Notes under the pieces: generated by a model | Told to the model about the DNA's origin: nothing | Database searches by the model: none | Seen by the model: only the letters and a program-made list of their open reading frames with translations | Assembly (NCBI RefSeq): GCF_009193355.1 | Contig: NZ_WBVT01000008.1 | Coordinates: 1 to 64,000, forward strand | From: Bifidobacterium leontopitheci | GTDB taxonomy: Bacteria > Actinomycetota > Actinomycetes > Actinomycetales > Bifidobacteriaceae | Length of the DNA stretch: 64,000 bases | Direction of reading: 5' to 3' | In this document: piece by piece, positions 52,018 through 61,048 of the stretch | Position numbering within the stretch: position 1 is the stretch's first letter | Layout: the number at the start of each line of letters is the position of its first letter | Position numbers and translations under genes: made by a program

Positions 52018-52725
52018 ATGGACCATCCACACGCGAACGATGGGTTCGACCCGTCCCGGCTGCTCCTTCCGGCCATACTGCTGGTCGAGGACGACCCGAG
52101 CCTCGGCTCCATGCTCAAGGAGATGCTCGACGCCGACTACCGCACCACCTGGGCGCGCACGCTGCACGAAGCCCACGACGCACTGTCGCGGCACGGCTTC
52201 GACGCGCTCGTCGTCGACCGCCGGCTGCCGGACGGCGATGGCCTCGACCTGATCCGCGAACTGCGCGGCGGAGGCATCTCCACGCCCGCGCTCATGCTCA
52301 CCGCACTCGCCGAAGTCGACGACATCGTAAGCGGCCTCGACGGCGGCGCCAACGACTACCTGACCAAACCGTTCCACATCATCGAACTCCAGGCGCGCCT
52401 GCGCTCCCTGCTACGCGGCTTCAGCGCACAAGCCGCCAGCGTCATGATCGGCGACTGGCTGCTCAAACCCGCATCCAACCTCATCGAAGACCCCGACGGA
52501 CGCACGGTCAGGCTCACCGAAACCGAAAGCCGGCTGCTCGCCACGCTCGCCTCATCACCCGACCACGTGTTCAGCCGGGAAGAGCTGCTCGCCGACGTGT
52601 TCTCCGAAGGCAGCGACCTCGGCGCCGTCGACGTCTACGTCTCCTACGTGCGCGGCAAAACCACGCGCCCCATCATCGACACCGTGCGCGGCCGCGGCTA
52701 CCGGATCGGCAGCCCGCAGGAGTAG
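52018..52725 (+). CDS. OmpR-family response regulator
   Basis: This reads as 235 residues. The receiver domain has acidic pair E24-D25 (VEDDP), phospho-acceptor D67 (VVDRRLPDGDG), T95 and K117 (YLTKPF). The C-terminal winged helix has FSREELLADVF and YVSYVRGKT...RGRGYRIG. AAAGGGGGAGCATC precedes the ATG; TATAAC at about 51948 is a likely -10. It is followed 31 bases later by its histidine kinase. Confidence 0.93.
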   Translation: MDHPHANDGFDPSRLLLPAILLVEDDPSLGSMLKEMLDADYRTTWARTLHEAHDALSRHGFDALVVDRRLPDGDGLDLIRELRGGGISTPALMLTALAEVDDIVSGLDGGANDYLTKPFHIIELQARLRSLLRGFSAQAASVMIGDWLLKPASNLIEDPDGRTVRLTETESRLLATLASSPDHVFSREELLADVFSEGSDLGAVDVYVSYVRGKTTRPIIDTVRGRGYRIGSPQE

Positions 52726-52756
52726 GACGCGACACACACGCAAAGGAGCGACCATC

Positions 52757-53815
52757 ATGCGCACGACAGGACACACGACCCCCACCACGAAGACCAAGAC
52801 CCCCACCACGGCATCGCACGGCCACACGCCAGGCCGGCAGGCGAACACCACCGTCGCCGGGCTGATCAGCCGACGCATGACCATCGCCATGGCCGTCGTC
52901 ACCATCGTCGGCGGCATCCTCTTCGCCGCAGGCGTGCTCCTCGGCTCACGGCACGAGATCACCGAACGCGGCCTCGACCCCAACGCCATGAGCGTCACCG
53001 AACAATTCGGATCCGGCATGATGGTCATCGACACACGCAAAGCCATCGCGTTCACCCTCCTGTTCGTCGCCGGCGTGGTCGCCGCCGTCGCGATCATCGG
53101 CCACCACTACTCACGCAAGGAAGTCGCCCCACTCGAACACGCACTCGAACTGCAGAAGAACTTCGTCGCCGACGCCAGCCACGAACTGAAGACCCCGCTC
53201 GCCGTCATCGCCACACGCATCGACCTCATCGACTTCCGCCGCACCCACCACCAGCCCATCGACACCGCACTCAACGACCTGCGCAGCGACGTCGACCGCA
53301 TGAACGCCATCCTCACCGACCTGCTGTCCGCCGCACGCGGCGCCGTAAACACGCAGCCCGTGGCGCTCGGCAACGTCATCGCCCGCTCCGTGGACGCCGT
53401 CCGGCCGCTCGCCGAACGCTCCGACGTCACCATCGACACACGCGTGGACGGCGAGGCACAGCAGTTCATCGTCCAAGGCAACGAAACCGGCCTGTCACGC
53501 TGCATGGTCGCCGTACTCGACAACGCGATCGCGCACGCGCCGCAAGGCACCGCGGTGACCGTATCACTCGGATTCCTGCACCACGGCGAATCGGCGGCCA
53601 TCAGGGTGAGCGACCACGGCCCCGGCATCGGCGAAGACCCGGAACGGCTGTTCCGCCGCTTCGCCCGCGATGACGACGGCACCGCCCACCAAGGCTACGG
53701 GCTGGGGCTGGCGCTCGCGCGCGACGTGGCGGACCGGTACGGGGGCACGCTCGACGTGGAGTCGACCTCGCCGCAGGGCACGACGATGCGGCTCGTCCTG
53801 CCGCTGACGGCGTAG
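52757..53815 (+). CDS. Sensor histidine kinase
   Basis: This reads as 352 residues. It has two membrane segments (about 42-65 and 97-115) with a short external loop of about 30 residues. The H-box H142 lies in DASHELKTPLAV. N-, G1- and G2-box motifs follow (VAVLDNAIAHAP, DHGPGIG, GYGLGLALA). The very small sensor loop suggests it senses membrane stress or a small molecule in the membrane. It pairs with the response regulator upstream. Confidence 0.93.
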   Translation: MRTTGHTTPTTKTKTPTTASHGHTPGRQANTTVAGLISRRMTIAMAVVTIVGGILFAAGVLLGSRHEITERGLDPNAMSVTEQFGSGMMVIDTRKAIAFTLLFVAGVVAAVAIIGHHYSRKEVAPLEHALELQKNFVADASHELKTPLAVIATRIDLIDFRRTHHQPIDTALNDLRSDVDRMNAILTDLLSAARGAVNTQPVALGNVIARSVDAVRPLAERSDVTIDTRVDGEAQQFIVQGNETGLSRCMVAVLDNAIAHAPQGTAVTVSLGFLHHGESAAIRVSDHGPGIGEDPERLFRRFARDDDGTAHQGYGLGLALARDVADRYGGTLDVESTSPQGTTMRLVLPLTA

Positions 53816-53941
53816 AACGTCGCCGCCCATGTCGCTTCACTGCGCGGGCGTCCGTCACAGCGGGTGTTCGCACGCTGTGACAGAAAGGGTCGGGACAGCA
53901 GGGGAGGACGGACGGTTAGCGGCGTCTAAGCGAAGCCATCG

Positions 53942-53954
53942 TACGGTGGGGTGC
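53942..53954 (+). promoter_or_regulatory. -10 element with leaderless start for the DedA gene
   Basis: TACGGT (53942-53947), seven bases, then the ATG at 53955. No ribosome binding site. Confidence 0.5.
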
Positions 53955-54617
53955 ATGATCGAGAACATCACCGCATGCCCGGTCTCCACGGGCGGTTTCA
54001 TCGGAGCCATGACCGACTGGCTCGTCGGTCTCATGTCCGTCATGGGCGGACTCGGCACGGGCGTCGCCGTGCTGCTGGAGAACCTGTTCCCGCCGATCCC
54101 CAGCGAGGTCATCCTGCCGCTGGCAGGGTTCACCGCGGCGCAGGGCCATATGACGTTGTTCGAGGCAATCGGCGGCGCGACCGTCGGCTCGGTGGTCGGC
54201 GCGCTCATGCTGTACGGCATCGCCTACGCAATCGGCGCGGGCCGCATGCGCCGCCTGTTCGACCGGATGCCGCTGACCGACGCCTCCGACATCGACAAGG
54301 CGAACGCCTGGTTCGCCCGGTATGGGCTGGTCTCCGTGTTCGTCGGCCGCGTCATCCCGATCGTCCGCTCGCTGATCTCCATCCCGGCCGGCATCGCGCG
54401 CACGAACCTCGCGAAGTTCACGCTGCTCACCGCCATCGGGTCGGCCGTCTGGAACACGATCCTCGTCATGGCAGGCTACCTGCTCGGCGCTCAATGGTGT
54501 TCCATCCTCGGCTTCCTCGACAGATTCCAGTACGCGGTCGCCGCAATCGTCGTCGCCCTGGTCGTCTGGTACGTCGTCGTCAAGGTGCACGCACGCCTCG
54601 CCGTGAAGAACGCCTGA
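53955..54617 (+). CDS. DedA family membrane protein
   Basis: This reads as 220 residues. ENLFPPIPSEVILPLAGF and FVGRVIPIVRSLISIPAG are the two DedA signatures containing the conserved Glu and Arg. DedA proteins recycle lipid carriers such as undecaprenyl phosphate. About five membrane segments are seen. The start at 53955 is set by the TACGGT box; the frame is open 42 codons further upstream. It follows the two-component system, which might control it. Confidence 0.9.
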   Translation: MIENITACPVSTGGFIGAMTDWLVGLMSVMGGLGTGVAVLLENLFPPIPSEVILPLAGFTAAQGHMTLFEAIGGATVGSVVGALMLYGIAYAIGAGRMRRLFDRMPLTDASDIDKANAWFARYGLVSVFVGRVIPIVRSLISIPAGIARTNLAKFTLLTAIGSAVWNTILVMAGYLLGAQWCSILGFLDRFQYAVAAIVVALVVWYVVVKVHARLAVKNA

Positions 54618-54827
54618 CACAGCATCCACGCACATCATCCGCACCGCGGCGCGGGCCACCGGCAAGGCCCGCGCCGCGGCCGTCGTTTGCCAGCCGCGCA
54701 CGTCACCGACGTGAACCATAACCCGCCGCATGTGAACCGAATGATGATACTCGTCGCAACACCGCACACCGGCCCCCGCCTACAGTGGTCGACGGAACCT
54801 ACAGGAAAGCGAGAGGCGGCGCACGGC

Positions 54828-56105
54828 ATGACGACACAGCAGACGACGACACAGCAGACGACGACGGCGACGCGGACGACGGCCCGGCGACAGGATTCGA
54901 TCCTCAGCCGCGACGTCATCCTCATCATGGCCGCCGCATTCTTCTACATGGGCAGTTCGATGCTCGTCACGCCGATCATCGTCGGCTATGCGCACCGGAT
55001 CGGCGCCTCCGGCGAGCTGGCAGGCCTAATCGCCGGAGGCATGTACGTCGTCTCCCTGTTCTGCAGGCCCGTCGCCGGCAACCTCTCCGACACCATGCCC
55101 AAACGGCGGCTCGTCGGCATCGGAGCCGCATGCCTGATCGCCGCCAACGTCATGTACGCGCTGTCGCCGAACCCGGCCGTGCTGGCCGCCGCACGCGCGA
55201 TCAACGGCGTCGGCTTCTCCTGCGTGTCCGTATGCCTAGCCACATGGATGGTGTCGCTGATCCCGCTGTCGCACGTCGGCAAGGCCATGGGCGTATACGG
55301 CACCGTCAACGCGCTCGCCATGGCCGTCGGCCCCGCGCTCGGCATCAAGGTCGAACAGACGTTCGGCTACCGCGGCTCGTTCATCGCCTCCACGGCGATG
55401 ATGATCCTCATGGCCGTCTCGGTCATGCTGGTACGCAACGGGGGAGACCCCCGCAAACCGCCCACGCACGGGACGCAGCCGGGCCACGCAGACGCAGGGC
55501 GGCTGCGCACGCTCCTCGACCACGTGGTCGCCGTGAACGTCATCCCCGTCGCAGTCGTATTCATGCTGTTCGCGATCCCCTACTGCGCCACGCAATCCTA
55601 CATCGTCACCTATGTGCGCGTACGGCACCTCGCCGTCGAGGTCAGCCTCTTCTTCCCCCTCTACGCGGCCGCCTTGCTGGTGATGCGCATCGCCATGCGC
55701 AACCTGTTCGACCGGCTCTCCTTCGCCTGGTTCCTCACCGTCGGATCGCTCGCCATGGCGGCGACGATGGCGGCGCTCGCTCTCATGCGCGACGATTGGG
55801 GGATGCTCCTCGCCGCCATCCTCATGGCGGCCTCATACGGCCTGATGAGCTCGGTGTCACAAGCCGCGGCGGTACGCATCGCAGGCCCCGGCCGCAGCGG
55901 ACAGGCGAACGCCACCTACTATGTGGGCATCGACCTGGGCATGTCGCTGGGACCGATCATCGGCGGACTGCTATACGCCAGCCTGCCGGCGCAGTGGCTG
56001 TTCCCCACGTTGGCGGCATGCGTGCCGCTGGCCGTCGTCGTGTATCTGCTGTTCGGCAGGCGCGCGGAGCGGACGGCCGTCAGCGAGCCGGATTCGCGGC
56101 GATAG
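54828..56105 (+). CDS. MFS transporter, DHA1-like
   Basis: This reads as 425 residues with twelve membrane segments. The N-terminus is Thr/Gln rich through an 18-bp tandem repeat (TQQTTTQQTTT). The loop 2-3 motif RPVAGNLSDTMPKRR is a standard MFS motif A variant. A proton-driven drug or metabolite exporter is expected; substrate unknown. GAAAGCGAGAGG precedes the ATG with long spacing. A LysR-like remnant in the opposite direction follows. Confidence 0.88.
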   Translation: MTTQQTTTQQTTTATRTTARRQDSILSRDVILIMAAAFFYMGSSMLVTPIIVGYAHRIGASGELAGLIAGGMYVVSLFCRPVAGNLSDTMPKRRLVGIGAACLIAANVMYALSPNPAVLAAARAINGVGFSCVSVCLATWMVSLIPLSHVGKAMGVYGTVNALAMAVGPALGIKVEQTFGYRGSFIASTAMMILMAVSVMLVRNGGDPRKPPTHGTQPGHADAGRLRTLLDHVVAVNVIPVAVVFMLFAIPYCATQSYIVTYVRVRHLAVEVSLFFPLYAAALLVMRIAMRNLFDRLSFAWFLTVGSLAMAATMAALALMRDDWGMLLAAILMAASYGLMSSVSQAAAVRIAGPGRSGQANATYYVGIDLGMSLGPIIGGLLYASLPAQWLFPTLAACVPLAVVVYLLFGRRAERTAVSEPDSRR

Positions 56106-56404
56106 GGGAGTGCGAACCGGCAGTCGCGGACGATGTGGCGTCGGACTGCGTGAGCGCGCTGTCCGGCGAGGTCGCCGAGCATGAGCAGCGCACGGTTGGC
56201 CAGGGGGTTCGTCAACGGCACCAGCTCGACGCGCAGGGGAGGACGGTGCACGGCCATGGCCGGCGCAAGCCTGGGCCACAGGTCCAGCAACCCCATGGCC
56301 GGGCGCAGCAGCGAGACGCCGAGCCGGATGCTCGCATCGCCGCCTTCCAGCCGGCGACAAACGGCAATTGCATGAACTTTCGGTTCACACACTATCAACC
56401 ACAA
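56105..56404 (-). pseudogene. LysR-type regulator fragment
   Basis: On the minus strand, GDASIRLGVSLLRPAMGLLDL and WPRLAPAMAVHRPPLRVELV match the start of a LysR effector-binding domain. No HTH precedes it and the match fades after about 100 codons, where the frame runs into the neighbouring MFS gene. It is probably what is left of a divergent regulator of one of the flanking MFS genes. The remaining 95 bases up to the next gene hold no feature. Confidence 0.45.
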
Positions 56405-56499
56405 TCATTCATCAACCGCCATTTTCCGCCCGTCACCAAGAATAACATGTCTATAGCAGCAACCGATGCGACACATGATCCAATGTTCACTGGAGCAAT

Positions 56500-57945
56500 A
56501 TGACCGAATCCACACGCAAGACACCCAACACGACGTCATCCAAAACAACGTCATCCAAAACAACGTCACCCAACACGGCCACGCCAGACCCCACGCATGG
56601 CCCCCACGCCGGCCGCCCGTCCGCCCTCCCCGCCACCATCGCGGCGGCGGTCGCCTCGTTTCTCGCCGGTATGGACGTGCTCATCGTCAACGTGGCACTG
56701 CCCACCATCGCCGACGAACTCGGGGGAGACATGGCGGTCCAGCAATGGGTGGTCGACGGCTACACACTGCTGTTCGCCGCACTGCTGCTGCTCGCCGGCA
56801 GCCTCGCCGACCGGTTCGGCGCCAAACGCATGTTCCTCGCCGGAGCGGCGTTGTTCGGCGCGGCCTCCCTGTTCTGCTCGCTCGCATGGTCGATGACCGC
56901 GCTCGTCGCCGGACGCTGCCTGCTCGGCGTCGCATCCGCGCTCATCCTGCCCGCATCGATGTCGCTGATCAACGAGGCGAACCCCGACCCACGCCGACGC
57001 GCATGGGCGCTCGCGCTGTGGGGTGCGGGCGGCGCTTCCGCGTCGGCCGTGGGGCCGTTGCTCGGCGGCCTGCTGACGCCGATCCATTGGAGTCTCGTGT
57101 TCGCGATCAACGTGCCGTTCTGTCTGCTGATCCTGGTGACGGCGCCGAAGATCGCCGCCTCGCCGTCACGCCCGGTCCGTTTCGACTGGCTGGGGCAGAC
57201 GCTGGCGCTGGCCGGACTGACGGCATTGGTCGCCGGCATCATCGAGGTGGGGTCGCTCGGCCCGTCGCATCCCGCCACCATCACGCTGATAGGCGTCGGA
57301 CTGGTGGCGATCGCCGCGTTCGCGTATTCGCAGACGCGCGTCGCCGCCCCGATGATGCCGCTGGGCCTGTTCCGGGTTCGCGGCATGCAGGTGGCGTTGC
57401 AGATCGGGTTCATCATGATTTTCAACTGGTATGGCATGGTGTTCATCTGCACGATGTTCCTGCAGAACGAGCTGGGCATGGCGCCCTTCGCCGCCGGGCT
57501 CGTGTTCGTGCAGTCCGCGTTCGTCACCATCGTCGGCAATCTGCTGGGCGGCCGGATCATCACCGCTCACGGCTCGAAGTTCTCCATCACGCTTGGACTG
57601 TCGATCATGATCGTCGGGTTCATGATCGAGTTCCTTGCGCCGCAGCCGATCCCCGTATGGGTGATTGCCACCGGATTGAGCGTCGTCGGCTTCGGCGCGG
57701 CGGTCACCACGCCTGCAGCAGCCGGAGTGGTGCTCGCCAGCGTGGACCCGTCGCAGACGGGCATCGCGTCCGCCATGTTCAATACGTTCCGGCAGGTCGG
57801 CGGGGCGATCGGCGTGGCCGCGTTCGGCGTCGTCGCCACGTTCCTGCCGTCGCTCGACGTGACGTTGCGGGTCGTGTTCGCCGCATCGGCGCTGCTGCTC
57901 GTCTACGTGCTGGCGTTCGAACTGCTACGCTGGCGCGGGCGCTGA
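56500..57945 (+). CDS. MFS transporter, DHA2 (EmrB/QacA) type
   Basis: This reads as 481 residues with about fourteen membrane segments, as expected for DHA2. FLAGMDVLIVNVALPTIADEL is the EmrB-like helix 1 motif; LAGSLADRFGAKRMF is motif A; WALALWGAGGASASAVGPLLGG is motif C of antiporters. The N-terminus has an 18-bp repeat encoding SSKTTSSKTTS. GGAG lies four bases before the ATG. It is probably a multidrug efflux pump. Confidence 0.9.
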   Translation: MTESTRKTPNTTSSKTTSSKTTSPNTATPDPTHGPHAGRPSALPATIAAAVASFLAGMDVLIVNVALPTIADELGGDMAVQQWVVDGYTLLFAALLLLAGSLADRFGAKRMFLAGAALFGAASLFCSLAWSMTALVAGRCLLGVASALILPASMSLINEANPDPRRRAWALALWGAGGASASAVGPLLGGLLTPIHWSLVFAINVPFCLLILVTAPKIAASPSRPVRFDWLGQTLALAGLTALVAGIIEVGSLGPSHPATITLIGVGLVAIAAFAYSQTRVAAPMMPLGLFRVRGMQVALQIGFIMIFNWYGMVFICTMFLQNELGMAPFAAGLVFVQSAFVTIVGNLLGGRIITAHGSKFSITLGLSIMIVGFMIEFLAPQPIPVWVIATGLSVVGFGAAVTTPAAAGVVLASVDPSQTGIASAMFNTFRQVGGAIGVAAFGVVATFLPSLDVTLRVVFAASALLLVYVLAFELLRWRGR

Positions 57946-57957
57946 CGGCAGCGACGG

Positions 57958-58560
57958 CTAGGCGCCCTTGCCGTCGACCATCTCCACCAGCCGGCGTGGC
58001 GTGGCGCACAGTTCGGGGAAATGGTCGATGAGCCGCTTGTCGGACGTCGCCAGATAGTCGCTGCCCGACCGCAGTGCGGCCGCGACGATAAGGTCGTCCT
58101 CGAAGTCATCATGCCGGTTGCGCAGCGAAAAAGCCTGATCACAGGTCTCCTGGTCGATGGCGACGATGTCGCACAGTGCGCGCGTCTGTTCGACGCAATG
58201 CCAAGGCATCCGTCGGATGAGGCATCGTATGGTCTCGCGTTCGAGCGGCGAACGCTCCGCACCGTCTCGGGACGACGCATCCGCCTGTTCCGCACGGCCC
58301 TTGGCCGCAAGCTCACGGCGCAGGGTCGCCTCGGCGACGTATGCGATGTCCTTGAGCGTCGTGGCGGCGCATCGCAATGGGATGTCGTGACGGACGCAGG
58401 TTTTCAACAGCGCCGTCGCCGCTCCGGATTCGCCATCACGCTGCATGAGATGGTCCAACAGCACGTTGGTGTCAAGAAAGACGCTGGTTGGCAGGTTCCG
58501 CAACGGATGATGCGCGAGCGGCCGGGATAAGCGTTGCGCCGGGGGAATGGACTGCATCAT
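57958..58560 (-). CDS. PIN-domain toxin (VapC-like)
   Basis: This reads as 200 residues. FLDTNVLLDHLMQ (D30) is the PIN N-terminal acidic motif; further acidic residues lie in DDFEDDLIVAAALRSG and ATSDKRLI. PIN toxins are Mg-dependent ribonucleases. Its ATG overlaps the stop of the antitoxin gene upstream. About 25 extra N-terminal residues precede the PIN core; a shorter start is possible. Confidence 0.88.
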   Translation of the reverse strand: MMQSIPPAQRLSRPLAHHPLRNLPTSVFLDTNVLLDHLMQRDGESGAATALLKTCVRHDIPLRCAATTLKDIAYVAEATLRRELAAKGRAEQADASSRDGAERSPLERETIRCLIRRMPWHCVEQTRALCDIVAIDQETCDQAFSLRNRHDDFEDDLIVAAALRSGSDYLATSDKRLIDHFPELCATPRRLVEMVDGKGA

Positions 58561-58967
58561 TCGCTCCGCTCCATGGTGAGATATTCGTCGAGCAACTGGT
58601 CATACATGAGTTCTCGCCGCCGCTTCGGCTCCGCATCCTCCACCGACGTCCATGCGTCATCAGGATGTTGCACCAGACCCGATGCGGCGAGCTCGCGCCA
58701 CACGTAGCCTGCAGAATCCTCAATGACCGCCATGTTGCGCCGTTGCCGATCTTCCCGCTCGCGCTCCTCGATGCCGGTCTCCAGCCTCGGGATCTCCCGG
58801 CGGTCAGCGATATACGTCCAGACCGACCGGATCATGTCGCTTGCCGACACTCCATTGCGGCTCAGTATGTCGTCGACGTCGGTCTTCAACTTGGCGTCAA
58901 TGCGCACGTTCAGCTGCGTCATCGCCGCCGATGCATGCGACGCCTTGTGCACCACGCTCGTCATCAT
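58557..58967 (-). CDS. RelB/DinJ-type antitoxin
   Basis: This reads as 136 residues, or 121 if the ATG at 58922 is used. The ribbon-helix-helix is TQLNVRIDAKLKTDVDDIL followed by GVSASDMIRSVWTYIADR, the RelB/DinJ pattern. The long C-terminal tail should wrap the toxin. AAAGGGGGG lies directly before the two adjacent ATGs (58967, 58964). A 39-bp palindrome upstream is the likely self-operator. RelB/DinJ with a PIN toxin is a less usual pairing than RelB-RelE. Confidence 0.85.
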   Translation of the reverse strand: MMTSVVHKASHASAAMTQLNVRIDAKLKTDVDDILSRNGVSASDMIRSVWTYIADRREIPRLETGIEEREREDRQRRNMAVIEDSAGYVWRELAASGLVQHPDDAWTSVEDAEPKRRRELMYDQLLDEYLTMERSE

Positions 58968-58985
58968 CCCCCCTTTGTCTCAGTG

Positions 58986-59024
58986 ACGATACGGTCTGCT
59001 ATACAGTATAGCAGACCGTATCGT
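58986..59024. promoter_or_regulatory. 39-bp perfect palindromic operator of the toxin-antitoxin pair
   Basis: The arms at 58986-59004 and 59006-59024 are exact around a single central A. TATACT on the minus strand lies at the centre, so a bound RHH dimer would cover the -10. It sits 19 bp upstream of the antitoxin start. Confidence 0.8.
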
Positions 59025-59039
59025 CGTAGGGCGTGACGC

Positions 59040-59411
59040 TCACATCATGACAAACACGAGCAGGATAGGGGCGAGGACGAACAGCGATACGGCGCCGAAC
59101 ACGGTCAGCAGCCAGCCGCCGACGCCCGCGCCGGACCGTTTGACCTGAGCGAACGCCCGCCGGGGGTTGGCAGGGTCGTAGAACACGGTCATGGGACTGC
59201 TGAGCGGCCATAAACGGCCAGCGCCGGCACGATAGTGGATGATGCGCCCCTTGCCTTTCATGCGGAGCCGGACCGACGGCCATGTCCATGACGTTTCTAT
59301 GGTACGCTTCCGCATGGCGCCGAAGCGCGCAGGATATCTGCCGATGCAACGCATGGCGTCGAGCAGCGCCGTCAGGACGACACCGGGCCAAGGAACCAGA
59401 ACAGACAACAA
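59040..59411 (-). CDS. DUF3592-like protein, possibly truncated
   Basis: About 123 residues are readable. VFYDPANPRRAFAQVKR and the C-terminal hydrophobic helix (LLTVFGAVSLFVLAPILLVF) match DUF3592. The usual N-terminal membrane segment is not clear, and the only long start is a TTG at 59411, ten bases from the divergent MFS ATG. It may therefore have lost its 5' end. Confidence 0.45.
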   Translation of the reverse strand: MLSVLVPWPGVVLTALLDAMRCIGRYPARFGAMRKRTIETSWTWPSVRLRMKGKGRIIHYRAGAGRLWPLSSPMTVFYDPANPRRAFAQVKRSGAGVGGWLLTVFGAVSLFVLAPILLVFVMM

Positions 59412-59421
59412 AGGATCGCCT

Positions 59422-60765
59422 ATGCCACAAACCCATCCATCCGCACCATCATCAGTTCAGGACAAAGAACCGCGAGGACGCGGCTGGAAAGGCCGCATCG
59501 CACTGCTGCTTGTCGGCCAGGCGTTCTCCCTGCTCGGATCGACCGTCGTCCAATACGCGATCTGGTGGTGGATTGTCATGCAGGAGAAAAGCGGATGGTC
59601 CATGCTGCTCGCCACCCTGTTCGGCGTGGTTCCGCAGGCCGTCATGTCGATCTTCGGCGGCCCCATGGCCGACCGGTACAATCGCAAGGCCCTGATCATA
59701 CTGCCGGATCTCATCATCGCAGTGGCCACCGTGCTGCTGTCCGTCGCCTTCGCGACCGGCTGGGCGAGCCTGTCGCTGATTTTCGTGGCACTGCTCATTC
59801 GCTCGGCCGGAGCCGGCGTGCAAGTGCCCGCCGTACAGTCGTTCATCCCAGACATCGCACCGGAGAAGGGGCTTCTGCGGGTCAACTCGATCTACGGCGT
59901 CATCGACTCGGCCAACCGCATCGCCGCGCCCGCCATCGCCGCCGTGCTCGTCAACGTGATGCCGTTGTGGTCGATCCTGCTCATCGACGTGATGACCGCG
60001 GTGATCGGCGTCGGCTTCGTCATGCCGATCCGCGTGCCGAAAACGACGGCGAGCGGCTCGGTTCAACCGAAAGCAGGCACGGAAACGCGTGGGGGAGCCG
60101 GTCCGATCGCGATTCTGCGCCGCACCTTCGTCGACCTCAAGGCCGGATTCGCCTATGCGATGGGAAGCCCGTACCTCAAGGGCGCGATTCTGGGCGACGG
60201 CCTGACATGCTTCGTGGCCGTGGCGCCGATGAACCTCACGCTGTTGCTCATGACCCGCGAATACGAGGGCATCGACCTGAACCTCGGCTTCGTGAACCTC
60301 ACCACCGCGTCCGACAAGCTCGCCGCCAACGAGCTGGGCCTGAGCGTCGGCATGCTGCTCGGCGGCGCGCTCATGACCACGATCGGCGCGAAAGCCCTGC
60401 GCGGCCGCCTCGCGCAGATGCGCATGATCGCGTTCGGCATCGCGATGGTGGGCGTCACCGTCGTCGGCATGGGTCTCGCGCCCAATCTGCTCGCGTATCT
60501 CATCATCGACGTGCTCAACGGTATGGCGTCGGCGGCCTGCGTCGGTCCGATGCGCACGATCATGCAGTCCGAATCCGACGAGTCGATGACCGGCCGTGTG
60601 TTCGGACTCGACACCACGCTGTCCACGTTCGGCATGCCATTGGGCATGCTGATCTTCGCGCCGCTCGCCGATATGATCCCGATCATGTGGGTGTTCGTCG
60701 CCGGCGGCCTGCTGACGCTTCCCGTCGCCTGGTATGTGTTTGCGCTGTCGCGAAGCCGTCGTTGA
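59422..60765 (+). CDS. MFS transporter, MefA-like, copy 1
   Basis: This reads as 447 residues with twelve membrane segments. GQAFSLLGSTVVQYAIWWW and GGPMADRYNRKALI match the macrolide-efflux (MefA, DHA3) group. The start at 59422 follows AAAGGATCGCCT. It is a paralogue of the gene at 61049: residues 284-305 are identical to residues 283-304 there. Export of a drug or of the cell's own peptide is possible; the substrate is unknown. Confidence 0.9.
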   Translation: MPQTHPSAPSSVQDKEPRGRGWKGRIALLLVGQAFSLLGSTVVQYAIWWWIVMQEKSGWSMLLATLFGVVPQAVMSIFGGPMADRYNRKALIILPDLIIAVATVLLSVAFATGWASLSLIFVALLIRSAGAGVQVPAVQSFIPDIAPEKGLLRVNSIYGVIDSANRIAAPAIAAVLVNVMPLWSILLIDVMTAVIGVGFVMPIRVPKTTASGSVQPKAGTETRGGAGPIAILRRTFVDLKAGFAYAMGSPYLKGAILGDGLTCFVAVAPMNLTLLLMTREYEGIDLNLGFVNLTTASDKLAANELGLSVGMLLGGALMTTIGAKALRGRLAQMRMIAFGIAMVGVTVVGMGLAPNLLAYLIIDVLNGMASAACVGPMRTIMQSESDESMTGRVFGLDTTLSTFGMPLGMLIFAPLADMIPIMWVFVAGGLLTLPVAWYVFALSRSRR

Positions 60766-60908
60766 TGGAAGGCGCCGGTTTCCCGGTACAGACAGCGGAC
60801 GATGGCGGCACCTATGCACCGCCGCTGTGATACGCTTCATGCCATGTGTTCATCCTGCATGATGCCGGGCCAATGCCCGCAGACCGGCGGGCTGCCCGGC
60901 CGGCGTTA

Positions 60909-60942
60909 GGCGGCGCCGTACTCCGAAAGGCAAGGCGCCGCC
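60909..60942. other. Hairpin between the tandem MFS paralogues
   Basis: GGCGGCGCC (60909-60917) pairs with 60934-60942 around 16 bases. No U-run. It is the main structure in the 283-bp gap, which otherwise holds no gene. Confidence 0.45.
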
Positions 60943-61048
60943 GTCTTCGCGACCATCATGCCACTTCCGTATGCCCCGCACCCGCGAAGGGCCCGGCATA
61001 AGCCTGCCCAGCCATCCATACGGACAGCAGAAAGCAAGAACACCGTAC

